Shown in pieces: positions 1 through 5,931 of a stretch of DNA of 7,580 bases; position 1 is the first letter of the stretch, and each line of letters opens with the position of its first letter. The stretch spans positions 1-7,580 of the forward strand of contig JAQVLS010000071.1 of assembly GCA_028704035.1 (NCBI GenBank), read 5' to 3'. Source of the stretch: Desulfotomaculaceae bacterium (GTDB taxonomy: Bacteria; Bacillota; Desulfotomaculia; Desulfotomaculales; Pelotomaculaceae). Under the pieces are notes generated by a model, which did not search any database, had not been told where the DNA came from, and saw nothing but the letters and a program-made list of their open reading frames with translations. The translations under genes and the position numbers were made by a program.

Positions 1-1782
1 CGGTATCTTTAGTTTGCCCAGTATGGCCGGGTTCTGCGGGTCATGCAGGTCAAGCACGAAGAACGGGTCCACATTCTTGAATGTTACCATATAGGCGCGG
101 TCTCCGGCGAACCGTACTGAATAGATCGTTTCGCCCGGCGCAATGCCTTCGATCTTGCCGATGATATTTAAACTGCTGTCCAGCACGTAGACATTGTTTT
201 TGGGGGCGCGTTCATCCGAGCGCCAGGCTTCGCCCCGGGTCGTGGCGATCCGGAAATAACCGTTATGCTCATCCATCGAAAACTGGTTTAAGATGGTACC
301 GGGCGCCTCCCCGCCGGCTTTATAAGTCAACCGCCCGCCGTCCATGCCGAACTTGTATATCTTTGTCTTGCCGATGTCGTAAGGCGGCCAGATTTCAGCC
401 CTCATTAACGGTATGACCGGACCCCTGCCATAGCTGGTCACAGCAACGTACAGGTTATCAGTTGAAGCGTAAATATTCCGGCCTGATCCCAGGTAACTGG
501 AAACAGAGGCCTTTTCATCCGGTCTGTCTAAATTCAAACCGGCGGCAATCAGGTAGCTCGGATCCGTAAAATCCGGAAAGCACTTGATATCAGGGTAGTC
601 TATTTCTACAAAGCCGCCGCCCGCCGCCGTGTCCCGGTACATGGGTTTGGGTTCGTCGATTTCCCTGCCGGGATAATAGTATATACTTTTATTGGCGATC
701 AGGTATAACGAGCTGCCTGTTTTGCGGGAGGAAACATAGCTGCCGCCCAGTTCCAGCTCGCGCACCTGCTTGATATTTGATTTGTCCTCAATATTGTAGA
801 TAATCGCCTTTGCGTTATCTCCCCGGTAATGGTACGGCGGCATGATATCGGCCGCGATGCCTGTATTCATTTTATAGACCGGGGGATAATACCTGCGCGC
901 GCTGCCTATAACCACCAGGTGTGTGTCGTCGACATAAATCTCTGCCGGTGAAAACTCTTTATCAGCGTAGTTCAGAGTGCTGACGACTGACATTTCCCCG
1001 GGCGGATAAGCTTTAGCGATAACGATCCTTTCCTTATTGACCTGGTAAATATAATTGCCGTCGGTTTTTACTATGTCTGCTTCATCGACGCCTGCAACCT
1101 GCACATTGGTCCGGGAGTAATCAGCATTGCTGTCGTCACCGGCCACTGCTTGGGGCGCTTCTGCCTGGGCTGAGTTTTTCTGGGTTGCTCGCAAAGGTAC
1201 AGAATCCGTGTTCATGTCAAATCCTTCATTGTATCGGGAGGGCCCGTTTTCAAGCAGTTCTTTCAGGTTTTCATATGAACCAACGGAAGGTAATGCGGAC
1301 TGCTGCGGCAATTTTCCCCGCGGCCCGATCAGGACGGATTGGGTTGCCTGGTCCCAGCCCACGGTATAGCCGAAGGCTTCCGCTATATACCTGGCCGGCA
1401 GGTAAGCGCGGTTGTCCTTCAGCGCCGGCGCCGCGTCCATAATTATAAGCCGGTCGTTTATGTACATATTGCTGCCGCCGATAGCGGCGGTCACGGTTAC
1501 CTCGTCCAGGGTCAGTGTTACCGACTGCGCAGAGGCGCTCCAGATGATATTTTCTTCGGCCACACCCAGGGATACAGCAAGATAGCGCATAGGTACATAG
1601 GCGCGGTTGTTATCGATAAAAGTTTCGGCGTCCATCGTTTTGGCCATACCGTCGGCAGTATAAGTCTTTTGACCCGCTACGAAAATTGCGGTATGATTTG
1701 GCTCGGCGCATGCTCGCATATGGTTGAGCAAAAGACCGGTCACGGTTAATATAACAATACCGGTAACTATTATTTTCCTCAT
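1..1782 (-). CDS. Secreted stalk-domain plus beta-propeller protein (3' end outside window)
   Basis: Read on the minus strand, the frame is open from the ATG at 1782 to the window edge, giving 594 residues with no stop. Residues 1-26 form a signal peptide: RK at the N-terminus, a hydrophobic stretch at about 4-19, and a likely signal peptidase I site after ACA (24-26). There is no good lipobox. Residues about 38-153 are two copper-amine-oxidase N-terminal-like (stalk) repeats, seen in NNRAYVPMRYLA and DNRAYLPARYIAEAFG. After a linker, NVQVAGVDEADIVKTDGNYI (226-245) marks the start of the secreted C-terminal beta-propeller family (Pfam Beta_propel type), which continues to the edge (IYSVRFAGDRAYMVTF at 553-568). 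The function is unknown; a role at the cell surface is inferred. The stalk domain does not imply copper binding. An in-frame ATG at 1794 is rejected because it overlaps the GGAAGGAG ribosome binding site (1795-1802). The C-terminus is missing only because the window ends. Confidence 0.92.
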   Translation of the reverse strand, partial: MRKIIVTGIVILTVTGLLLNHMRACAEPNHTAIFVAGQKTYTADGMAKTMDAETFIDNNRAYVPMRYLAVSLGVAEENIIWSASAQSVTLTLDEVTVTAAIGGSNMYINDRLIIMDAAPALKDNRAYLPARYIAEAFGYTVGWDQATQSVLIGPRGKLPQQSALPSVGSYENLKELLENGPSRYNEGFDMNTDSVPLRATQKNSAQAEAPQAVAGDDSNADYSRTNVQVAGVDEADIVKTDGNYIYQVNKERIVIAKAYPPGEMSVVSTLNYADKEFSPAEIYVDDTHLVVIGSARRYYPPVYKMNTGIAADIMPPYHYRGDNAKAIIYNIEDKSNIKQVRELELGGSYVSSRKTGSSLYLIANKSIYYYPGREIDEPKPMYRDTAAGGGFVEIDYPDIKCFPDFTDPSYLIAAGLNLDRPDEKASVSSYLGSGRNIYASTDNLYVAVTSYGRGPVIPLMRAEIWPPYDIGKTKIYKFGMDGGRLTYKAGGEAPGTILNQFSMDEHNGYFRIATTRGEAWRSDERAPKNNVYVLDSSLNIIGKIEGIAPGETIYSVRFAGDRAYMVTFKNVDPFFVLDLHDPQNPAILGKLKIP

Positions 1783-1849
1783 TTGTAAAAACATCTCCTT
1801 CCGTTTTATTTGTTAGACGAACGGCATATGAAGGCTGGTTCATTTTGTC

Positions 1850-1855
1850 ATTATA
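1850..1855 (-). promoter_or_regulatory. Probable -10 box of the beta-propeller gene
   Basis: Read leftward, the sequence is TATAAT, a perfect sigma-A -10 hexamer, about 68 bases upstream of the ATG at 1782. No good -35 lies at the expected spacing; that position (about 1873-1878) falls inside the palindrome at 1872-1889. A start near 1843 would give a leader of about 60 nt. Confidence 0.5.
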
Positions 1856-1871
1856 TATTTCTTTTTCAGTT

Positions 1872-1889
1872 TAAAAGACCTGTCTTTTA
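1872..1889. promoter_or_regulatory. 18-bp perfect palindrome, candidate shared operator
   Basis: TAAAAGAC and GTCTTTTA are perfect inverted arms around a 2-bp centre (CT). The palindrome lies between two divergent genes and covers the expected -35 position of each candidate promoter (-10 boxes at 1850-1855 minus and 1903-1908 plus). Many GntR-family regulators repress their own gene and a divergent neighbour through such a dyad. Assigning this site to the adjacent GntR protein is inference. Confidence 0.55.
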
Positions 1890-1902
1890 TTTAATAAATA
1901 AC

Positions 1903-1913
1903 TATAATATAAT
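1903..1913 (+). promoter_or_regulatory. Tandem -10 boxes of the GntR gene
   Basis: Two TATAAT hexamers share one T, at 1903-1908 and 1908-1913. The -35 region at the right distance (about 1880-1885) is a poor match and lies within the palindrome. Transcription starting near 1915-1920 leaves a leader of about 35-40 nt before the ATG at 1954 and would exclude an in-frame ATG at 1912. Confidence 0.5.
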
Positions 1914-1935
1914 GCAGGCGTCTAAACACATTGAA

Positions 1936-1942
1936 AGAAAGG
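1936..1942 (+). promoter_or_regulatory. Ribosome binding site that decides the GntR start
   Basis: AGAAAGG sits 11 bases before the ATG at 1954. It is a moderate match with slightly long spacing. The upstream in-frame candidates (TTG 1810, ATG 1828, ATG 1912) lie in promoter-like AT-rich DNA and encode residues unlike any GntR N-terminus. Confidence 0.5.
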
Positions 1943-1953
1943 TTTTTAATTCT

Positions 1954-2367
1954 ATGGAAAACAATGGCGTATCTACTTATCATATGGCCCGTTTTATTAC
2001 AATTGCGATGGACCTGGCAGAAAGGATAGCCAGCGGAGAATATTACCAGGGACAAAAAATATCCGGCCGTTCTACCTTGGCCGCCCTTTACAACGTATCC
2101 CCGGAAACTATCAGGCGGGCGCTGTCGCTTTTACAGGAGTTCAGTGTGGTAAAAGTGCTGCCGGGAACCGGCGTGATTGTCAACTCGGTAAGTTCCGCCC
2201 AGGAGTATCTGGCCGAGTCCGGCCAGTATAGGGTCATCAAAGAAATGCAGGAGCGCCTGGCCAAGCTGGTGCTGGAGAGAAATAAAATTAATCTGAGTAT
2301 CGAGCGCCTGACTTCGGAATTGTTGGATTACGTGTTAAGCATACTCTCGACCAAGCATAAAATCTGA
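1954..2367 (+). CDS. GntR-family transcriptional regulator, short form (BusR-like wHTH plus coiled coil)
   Basis: 137 residues. Residues about 13-77 form a GntR winged helix-turn-helix: AMDLAERIASGEY (helix 1), SGRSTLAALYNVSPETIRRA (helix-turn-helix, 37-56), and the wing VVKVLPGTGVIV (65-76). The tail, about 82-133, is helical and rich in E, R, K and L (VIKEMQERLAKLVLERN), suggesting a dimerising coiled coil. There is no ligand-binding domain of the FadR, HutC or MocR kinds. Wing and tail recall the BusR group, in which a C-terminal RCK_C (TrkA_C) domain binds c-di-AMP, but this protein stops where that domain would begin. It is divergent from the beta-propeller gene, with a palindrome between them, so autoregulation and control of that gene are the most likely roles. 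Its effector is unknown. A YtrA-type assignment is the alternative. No T-tract terminator follows, so some read-through into the rib leader is possible. Confidence 0.9.
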   Translation: MENNGVSTYHMARFITIAMDLAERIASGEYYQGQKISGRSTLAALYNVSPETIRRALSLLQEFSVVKVLPGTGVIVNSVSSAQEYLAESGQYRVIKEMQERLAKLVLERNKINLSIERLTSELLDYVLSILSTKHKI

Positions 2368-2392
2368 ATGCACGTCAGGCCGTCTCACGCCG

Positions 2393-2422
2393 CATGCCGT
2401 AAAACTATTGACATACGGCATG
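2393..2422. repeat. 9-bp inverted repeat around the rib -35 box
   Basis: CATGCCGTA (2393-2401) and TACGGCATG (2414-2422) are perfect inverted arms with a 12-base loop. The loop contains the TTGACA hexamer and the right arm lies in the promoter spacer. With no T tract after it, this is a poor intrinsic terminator for the GntR gene. It could be an operator or a transcript hairpin. It shares no sequence with the palindrome at 1872-1889. Confidence 0.6.
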
Positions 2423-2436
2423 GCGAATCATATAAT
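2408..2436 (+). promoter_or_regulatory. Consensus sigma-A promoter of the rib operon
   Basis: TTGACA (2408-2413) and TATAAT (2431-2436) both match the consensus exactly and are separated by the ideal 17 bp. The predicted start is near 2443, about 26 nt before the riboswitch P1 stem. So strong a promoter fits a gene set controlled after initiation by a riboswitch. Confidence 0.9.
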
Positions 2437-2468
2437 ATCTTTAATGAAGCGACAAATTAATACCGAAA

Positions 2469-2605
2469 CCTTCAGGGACGGGTGTAATTCCCTACCGGCG
2501 GTATGGTCTCAGGATTTTTTTCCAGCCTGAAGCCGAGCCCGCGAGCCCATACGGGCAGATCCGGTCTGACTCCGGAGCCGACAGTATAGTCTGGATGGAA
2601 GAAGG
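2469..2605 (+). promoter_or_regulatory. FMN riboswitch aptamer (RFN element)
   Basis: The conserved RFN blocks appear in order: GGGTGTAATTCCCTACCGGC (2480-2499), a variable hairpin (TCAGG 2509-2513 with CCTGA 2526-2530), GAGCCCGCGAGCCC (2535-2548), CAGATCCGGTCTGACTCCGG (2556-2575), and GCCGACAGT followed by GTCTGGATGGAAGAAGG. P1 closes by pairing CCTTC (2469-2473) with GAAGG (2601-2605). The aptamer binds FMN in the nascent RNA. The aptamer ends about 155 nt before ribD and a terminator lies between, so transcription attenuation is more likely than blocking of the ribosome binding site. Confidence 0.96.
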
Positions 2606-2656
2606 GGAGAGTTAGCCTTTTTTATTATAGGCTGGATTAGCTTTTTCTGATGCTGT

Positions 2657-2693
2657 GGACCCTGGGGTTTCGTACCCGGGGTTTTAATATTTT
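2657..2693 (+). terminator. Riboswitch-controlled intrinsic terminator (rib leader)
   Basis: ACCCTGGG (2659-2666) pairs with CCCGGGGT (2675-2682), with one U-G pair and an 8-nt loop, followed by TTTT then AATATTTT. Lying between the FMN aptamer and ribD, it is the expected OFF structure when FMN is bound. The upstream strand that would disrupt its 5' arm in the ON state is not obvious. Confidence 0.75.
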
Positions 2694-2716
2694 AAAAACC
2701 AAATAACTGACTTATA

Positions 2717-2736
2717 TTAATTACAACGGTAATTAA
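2717..2736 (+). repeat. AT-rich 8-bp inverted repeat before the ribD ribosome binding site
   Basis: TTAATTAC (2717-2724) and GTAATTAA (2729-2736) are perfect arms around the loop AACG. The hairpin lies after the leader terminator and 11 nt before the ribD Shine-Dalgarno (AGGAAGG, 2748-2754). A role in mRNA stability or translation is possible but unproven. Confidence 0.45.
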
Positions 2737-2760
2737 AACATCAAAGCAGGAAGGCTGTTA

Positions 2761-3858
2761 ATGGATAGAAGATATATGAAACTGGCCCTGGAACTGGCAG
2801 CCAGAGCCAGAGGCCGCACCAGCCCCAACCCTATGGTGGGAGCTGTAGTGGTCAAAGAAGGAAAAATAATTGGACAGGGTTATCACATGAAGGCCGGCAC
2901 ACCGCACGCCGAGATACACGCCTTAAATGAGGCGGGAGCGGCAGCCGCTGGAGCAACGCTGTATGTAACACTGGAGCCGTGCTGCCATTACGGGCGCACC
3001 GGCCCGTGTACCGGCGCGATCATAAACGCCGGTGTATCCAGGGTGGTAACCGCCATGTGGGACCCCAACCCGCTTGTTGCCGGGAAAGGCTTCAGGCTGC
3101 TCAGGTCAGCCGGTATAGAGGTAACTGCCGGTGTGCTGGAAGAAGAGGCCCTGGTGCTGAACGAGGTCTTTATCAAATACATTACTACCCGCCGGCCTTT
3201 TGTGGTTGCCAAAGCGGCCGTGAGCCTTGATGGAAAAATCGCCGCCCGCACCGGCAAATCAAAGTGGATCACGGGCGAGGAGGCGCGCGCCTACGGCAGG
3301 CGGCTCAGAAACTGGTACGATGCGATTATGGCCGGTATCGGCACAATATTGGCGGATGATCCCGCCCTTACAACCCGTCTGCCGGATGGAGGCGGGCGTG
3401 ATCCGGTCCGTATCATCCTGGACAGCCGGGCCAGTATCCCGTCGGACGCCAGGGTATTGACCCAGGAGTCGGATGCTCCCACGATAATAGCGGTTACTGC
3501 TAAGGCGCCCCCGAATAAGCTGGAGGCGCTGCGTAAAAACGGTGTTGAAGCGCTGATTGTTAACGAAGGACCGCAGGTGGACCTGACTGAGCTGATGAGG
3601 CTTTTGGGGGAAAGGGGCATTACCTCCATTTTGCTCGAAGGAGGGGCAATGGTGCACGGCTCAGCTTTTTCCGCTCGGATAGTAGACAAGGTGGCCTGGT
3701 TTATTGCGCCGAAAATAATCGGCGGCCGTGACGCGCCCGGTCCGGTGGGCGGCATGGGGGCAGATAGTCCCGCAGACGCTGCCGTATTGGAGCGGGTTAA
3801 AGTGGGCCGCCTGGGTGCGGACCTTTTGGTGGAAGGATATTTAAAATACATGAAATGA
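2761..3858 (+). CDS. ribD: Bifunctional diaminohydroxyphosphoribosylaminopyrimidine deaminase / 5-amino-6-(5-phosphoribosylamino)uracil reductase
   Basis: 365 residues, the usual length. RibD deaminates the pyrimidine produced by GTP cyclohydrolase II, then reduces the ribosyl side chain with NADPH, giving 5-amino-6-ribitylamino-uracil phosphate. The deaminase domain (1-145) has TSPNPMVGAV at 20-29, HAE at 49-51 (zinc ligand H49, proton shuttle E51), and PCCHYGRTGPC at 73-83 (zinc ligands C74 and C83). The reductase domain (147-365) begins FVVAKAAVSLDGKIA and contains SKWITG, GIGTILADDPALTTR (192-206) and the NADPH-site motif LLEGGAMVHGS (291-301). All key residues are intact. The ATG follows AGGAAGG with a 6-base gap. 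It is the first gene of the operon, directly under the FMN riboswitch, with a 45-nt gap to ribE. Confidence 0.97.
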   Translation: MDRRYMKLALELAARARGRTSPNPMVGAVVVKEGKIIGQGYHMKAGTPHAEIHALNEAGAAAAGATLYVTLEPCCHYGRTGPCTGAIINAGVSRVVTAMWDPNPLVAGKGFRLLRSAGIEVTAGVLEEEALVLNEVFIKYITTRRPFVVAKAAVSLDGKIAARTGKSKWITGEEARAYGRRLRNWYDAIMAGIGTILADDPALTTRLPDGGGRDPVRIILDSRASIPSDARVLTQESDAPTIIAVTAKAPPNKLEALRKNGVEALIVNEGPQVDLTELMRLLGERGITSILLEGGAMVHGSAFSARIVDKVAWFIAPKIIGGRDAPGPVGGMGADSPADAAVLERVKVGRLGADLLVEGYLKYMK

Positions 3859-3883
3859 ACCTGATTGACTGTACAGGTTTTTT
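3858..3883 (+). terminator. Weak terminator-like hairpin between ribD and ribE
   Basis: AACCTG (3858-3863) pairs with CAGGTT (3874-3879) and runs into a T stretch ending at 3883. The stem is only 6 bp with a 10-nt loop, so termination would be partial at best. It could reduce downstream expression or act as an mRNA 3'-end stabiliser or processing site. Confidence 0.35.
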
Positions 3884-3888
3884 AATAC

Positions 3889-3895
3889 GAGGGGG
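3889..3895 (+). promoter_or_regulatory. Strong ribosome binding site supporting the TTG start of ribE
   Basis: GAGGGGG lies 8 bases before the TTG at 3904. The encoded N-terminus, MFTGIVEE, is the conserved riboflavin synthase start and no in-frame ATG is near, so TTG is the real start codon. Confidence 0.8.
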
Positions 3896-3903
3896 ATAAT
3901 TTT

Positions 3904-4551
3904 TTGTTTACCGGTATTGTTGAGGAACTAGGAGTTATTAAAGTTGTGCGGCGCGGCGCCGATTCGGCGCAGCTGCTTATTGAAGCGACCAGGGTTATCG
4001 AAGACAGCCGGGTGGGTGACAGCATTATGGTGAACGGTGTTTGTCTTACCGCGGTACACTTCGGCGAGCGTAATTTTACCGCGGACGTCATGGCGGAAAC
4101 CCTGGATAAAAGCAATCTTGGCAAGTTGAAAACAGGCGACCGGGTGAACCTCGAACGCGCCCTGCGCCTGGGCGACAGGCTGGGCGGTCATATTGTCAGC
4201 GGCCATATCGACGGGGTAGGCACAATCGCCCGGCGCGAGAAGCATGATATAGCCACCCTCGTCAGTATAAGGGCGCCGGAAGCGGTGATGCGCTACATTA
4301 TCAAGAAAGGTTCTGTGGCCATAGACGGGATTAGCCTCACTGTTGTAGATTTTGCTGCAGATATCTTCCAGGTGTCACTGATCCCTCATACGGCGCATGA
4401 AACCACACTAGGATTTAAAAAAACCGGGGATGACGTTAATCTTGAAGGTGATATTATTGGCAAATACATCGAAAGGATGATGATATTTCAAGGCAGCAAG
4501 GAGAATTCCGGGTTGAGCATGAGTTTCTTAACTGAACACGGTTTCCTGTAA
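3904..4551 (+). CDS. ribE: Riboflavin synthase, alpha chain
   Basis: 215 residues, normal length. The enzyme transfers a four-carbon unit between two 6,7-dimethyl-8-ribityllumazine molecules, giving one riboflavin and one pyrimidine that is recycled by RibH. The two homologous lumazine-binding barrels are visible: residues 1-97, with MFTGIVEE and SIMVNGVCLT (40-49), and residues 98-190, with SGHIDGVG (99-106) and GSVAIDGISLTVV (136-148). NGVCLT and DGISLT are the repeated equivalents. GDIIGKYIER (182-191) leads into the C-terminal trimerising helix, and the protein ends in the family-like FLTEHGF. The start codon is TTG with a strong ribosome binding site, so translation may be somewhat weaker than from ATG. 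The gene lies 45 nt after ribD and 21 nt before ribBA and is clearly part of the operon. It is called ribB or ribC in some naming schemes. Confidence 0.96.
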   Translation: MFTGIVEELGVIKVVRRGADSAQLLIEATRVIEDSRVGDSIMVNGVCLTAVHFGERNFTADVMAETLDKSNLGKLKTGDRVNLERALRLGDRLGGHIVSGHIDGVGTIARREKHDIATLVSIRAPEAVMRYIIKKGSVAIDGISLTVVDFAADIFQVSLIPHTAHETTLGFKKTGDDVNLEGDIIGKYIERMMIFQGSKENSGLSMSFLTEHGFL

Positions 4552-4572
4552 ATAAAATTAGGGGGCAGAATA

Positions 4573-5781
4573 ATGAAATTCAACACAATTGAAGAAGCCG
4601 TAGAGGATATCAAAAGGGGCAGGATTATTGTCGCTGTCGATGACGAGGACCGTGAAAACGAGGGAGATCTAATCATGGCCGCTGAAATGGTGACCCCGGA
4701 AGCGATAAACTTTATGGCTATCCACGGGAGAGGCCTGATTTGCCTGCCTGTTACCGGTTTGCGCCTTGATGAACTGGAATTGCCTGCAATGGTAAACAAC
4801 AACACCGATCCCCACGCTACCGCCTTTACCGTTTCCATAGACGCCGCGGATTGTACCACCGGTATCTCCGCGCACGAACGGGCTATGACGGTCAAGGCTG
4901 TCCTCGATCCCAACACAAAGCCGGCTGATTTGCGCCGTCCCGGCCATATATTCCCGCTGCGCGCCAAAGAGGGTGGGGTGCTGAGGCGCACGGGCCATAC
5001 CGAGGCGACAGTTGATTTGGTTGAACTGGCAGGCCTTTATCCAGCGGGTATTTGCTGTGAAATTATGAAGGAAGACGGGACTATGGCTAGAGTGCCCGAA
5101 CTCATGGAGTTCGTGAAGATTCATAATTTAAAAATCATCACCATCGCCGACCTGATCCAGTACAGGCGCTGCACCGAAAAACTGGTGCGGCGGGTCGAAG
5201 AAGCCAAGCTACCTACTGTACATGGCGAGTTCACAGCCGTGGCCTATGAGAGCATCCTGGACAGCAAGGGCCATATCGCTTTGGTTATGGGCGACCTGGG
5301 AAAAGCTGAAGCGCCGCTGGTACGGGTGCACTCAGAGTGCCTGACCGGTGATGTTTTCGGCTCAATACGCTGCGACTGCGGCGACCAGCTTGCCCACGCC
5401 TTGGAAATGATCGCAGAGGAAGGCGTGGGGGTTCTCCTGTATATGCGGCAGGAAGGACGGGGCATCGGGCTTTTAAATAAAATCAAGGCCTACCATCTCC
5501 AGGACAAAGGCAAGGACACGGTAGAGGCCAACCTGGCCCTGGGCTTTCCCGCAGACCTGAGGGACTACGGTCTGGGGGCGCAGATCCTGTCCGACCTGGG
5601 ACTTAAGAAGATAAAATTGATCACTAACAACCCCCGCAAAATTGCCGGCCTGGAGGGTCATGGCCTCGAGGTTGTGGAAAGGGTACCTGTTGTTATCAGG
5701 CCGGGCGCCTGTAACCAGTTTTATCTTTCCACCAAACAGAAAAAACTTGGCCACCTGTTGAACATAGCCGCAGACCGGTAA
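4573..5781 (+). CDS. ribBA: Bifunctional 3,4-dihydroxy-2-butanone-4-phosphate synthase / GTP cyclohydrolase II
   Basis: 402 residues, typical of the fused enzyme. The N-terminal domain (1-200) converts ribulose 5-phosphate to dihydroxybutanone phosphate plus formate. It shows the acidic metal-binding loop [10 protein letters not shown] (23-32), RRPGHIFPL (121-129), H142 in GHTEAT, and E163 in CCEIMKEDG. The C-terminal domain (about 205-402) opens GTP. It shows zinc cysteines C256, C267 and C269 with the canonical C-x10-C-x-C spacing, [10 protein letters not shown] (291-300), Y307 in AYHLQD, R330 in ADLRDYG (equivalent to the catalytic arginine), and [10 protein letters not shown] (351-360). 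Both active sites look intact, so this one protein supplies both branches of the pathway. The ATG follows a run of five G (4561-4565). The gap to ribE is 21 nt; the gap to ribH is unusually long and contains a palindrome. Confidence 0.97.
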   Translation: MKFNTIEEAVEDIKRGRIIVAVDDEDRENEGDLIMAAEMVTPEAINFMAIHGRGLICLPVTGLRLDELELPAMVNNNTDPHATAFTVSIDAADCTTGISAHERAMTVKAVLDPNTKPADLRRPGHIFPLRAKEGGVLRRTGHTEATVDLVELAGLYPAGICCEIMKEDGTMARVPELMEFVKIHNLKIITIADLIQYRRCTEKLVRRVEEAKLPTVHGEFTAVAYESILDSKGHIALVMGDLGKAEAPLVRVHSECLTGDVFGSIRCDCGDQLAHALEMIAEEGVGVLLYMRQEGRGIGLLNKIKAYHLQDKGKDTVEANLALGFPADLRDYGLGAQILSDLGLKKIKLITNNPRKIAGLEGHGLEVVERVPVVIRPGACNQFYLSTKQKKLGHLLNIAADR

Positions 5782-5839
5782 AGATTAAAACAAATTGGGC
5801 GCATATTGCGAAACTTATTGTTAAAATTGAGACTTTGAC

Positions 5840-5892
5840 TGGGGACACATCTCCATCCCAGGCATTCTTCTGTGGCCGGAGAAATGTCCCCA
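5840..5892. repeat. REP-like imperfect palindrome in the ribBA-ribH gap
   Basis: Arms 5840-5854 and 5878-5892 pair at 13 of 15 positions around a 23-base loop. The outer 8 bp, TGGGGACA with TGTCCCCA, are perfect; two mismatches follow, then 5 more pairs. Within the loop, CAG/CTG and flanking bases can pair further. There is no T tract on the plus strand, so it is not a standard terminator. Outward TGGGGACA/TGTCCCCA palindromes resemble repetitive extragenic elements mobilised by Y1 (RAYT-type) transposases; that identity needs genome copies to confirm. No transposase gene is present here. Confidence 0.6.
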
Positions 5893-5915
5893 ATAAAAAA
5901 AATTATTTTCACAAA

Positions 5916-5923
5916 GGAAGGGG
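5916..5923 (+). promoter_or_regulatory. Ribosome binding site that decides the ribH start
   Basis: GGAAGGGG lies 8 bases before the ATG at 5932. The same frame is open back to an ATG at 5872, but those 20 extra codons translate the right arm of the palindrome and have no such site, so 5932 is preferred. Confidence 0.8.
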
Positions 5924-5931
5924 ATAGATCT

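Noticed and set aside
1127..1749. Several plus-strand open frames opposite the beta-propeller gene (such as 1339-1749)
   Set aside because: They lie antisense to a 594-codon frame with clear signal peptide, stalk and propeller motifs. Their products are low-complexity and resemble no family.
1810..1953. N-terminal extension of the GntR regulator from TTG 1810, ATG 1828 or ATG 1912
   Set aside because: The extension crosses the palindrome and the two TATAAT boxes, is unlike GntR N-termini, and lacks good ribosome binding sites. The ATG at 1954 fits the family better.
2393..2422. Intrinsic terminator for the GntR gene
   Set aside because: The stem is good but no T tract follows, and the right arm lies within the rib promoter spacer. 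Kept as an inverted repeat only.
2988..3851. Minus-strand open frames opposite ribD (also 3882-4245, 4488-5124 and 5244-5754 opposite ribE and ribBA)
   Set aside because: They are long only because of the base composition of the real genes on the plus strand; no motifs and no ribosome binding sites supporting them.
5840..5892. Rho-independent terminator after ribBA
   Set aside because: The palindrome is followed by A-rich rather than T-rich sequence on the plus strand, and ribH downstream belongs to the same pathway.
5872..5931. Longer ribH starting at ATG 5872
   Set aside because: The 20 added residues translate half of the REP-like palindrome and are unlike lumazine synthase N-termini. 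GGAAGGGG at 5916-5923 points to 5932.
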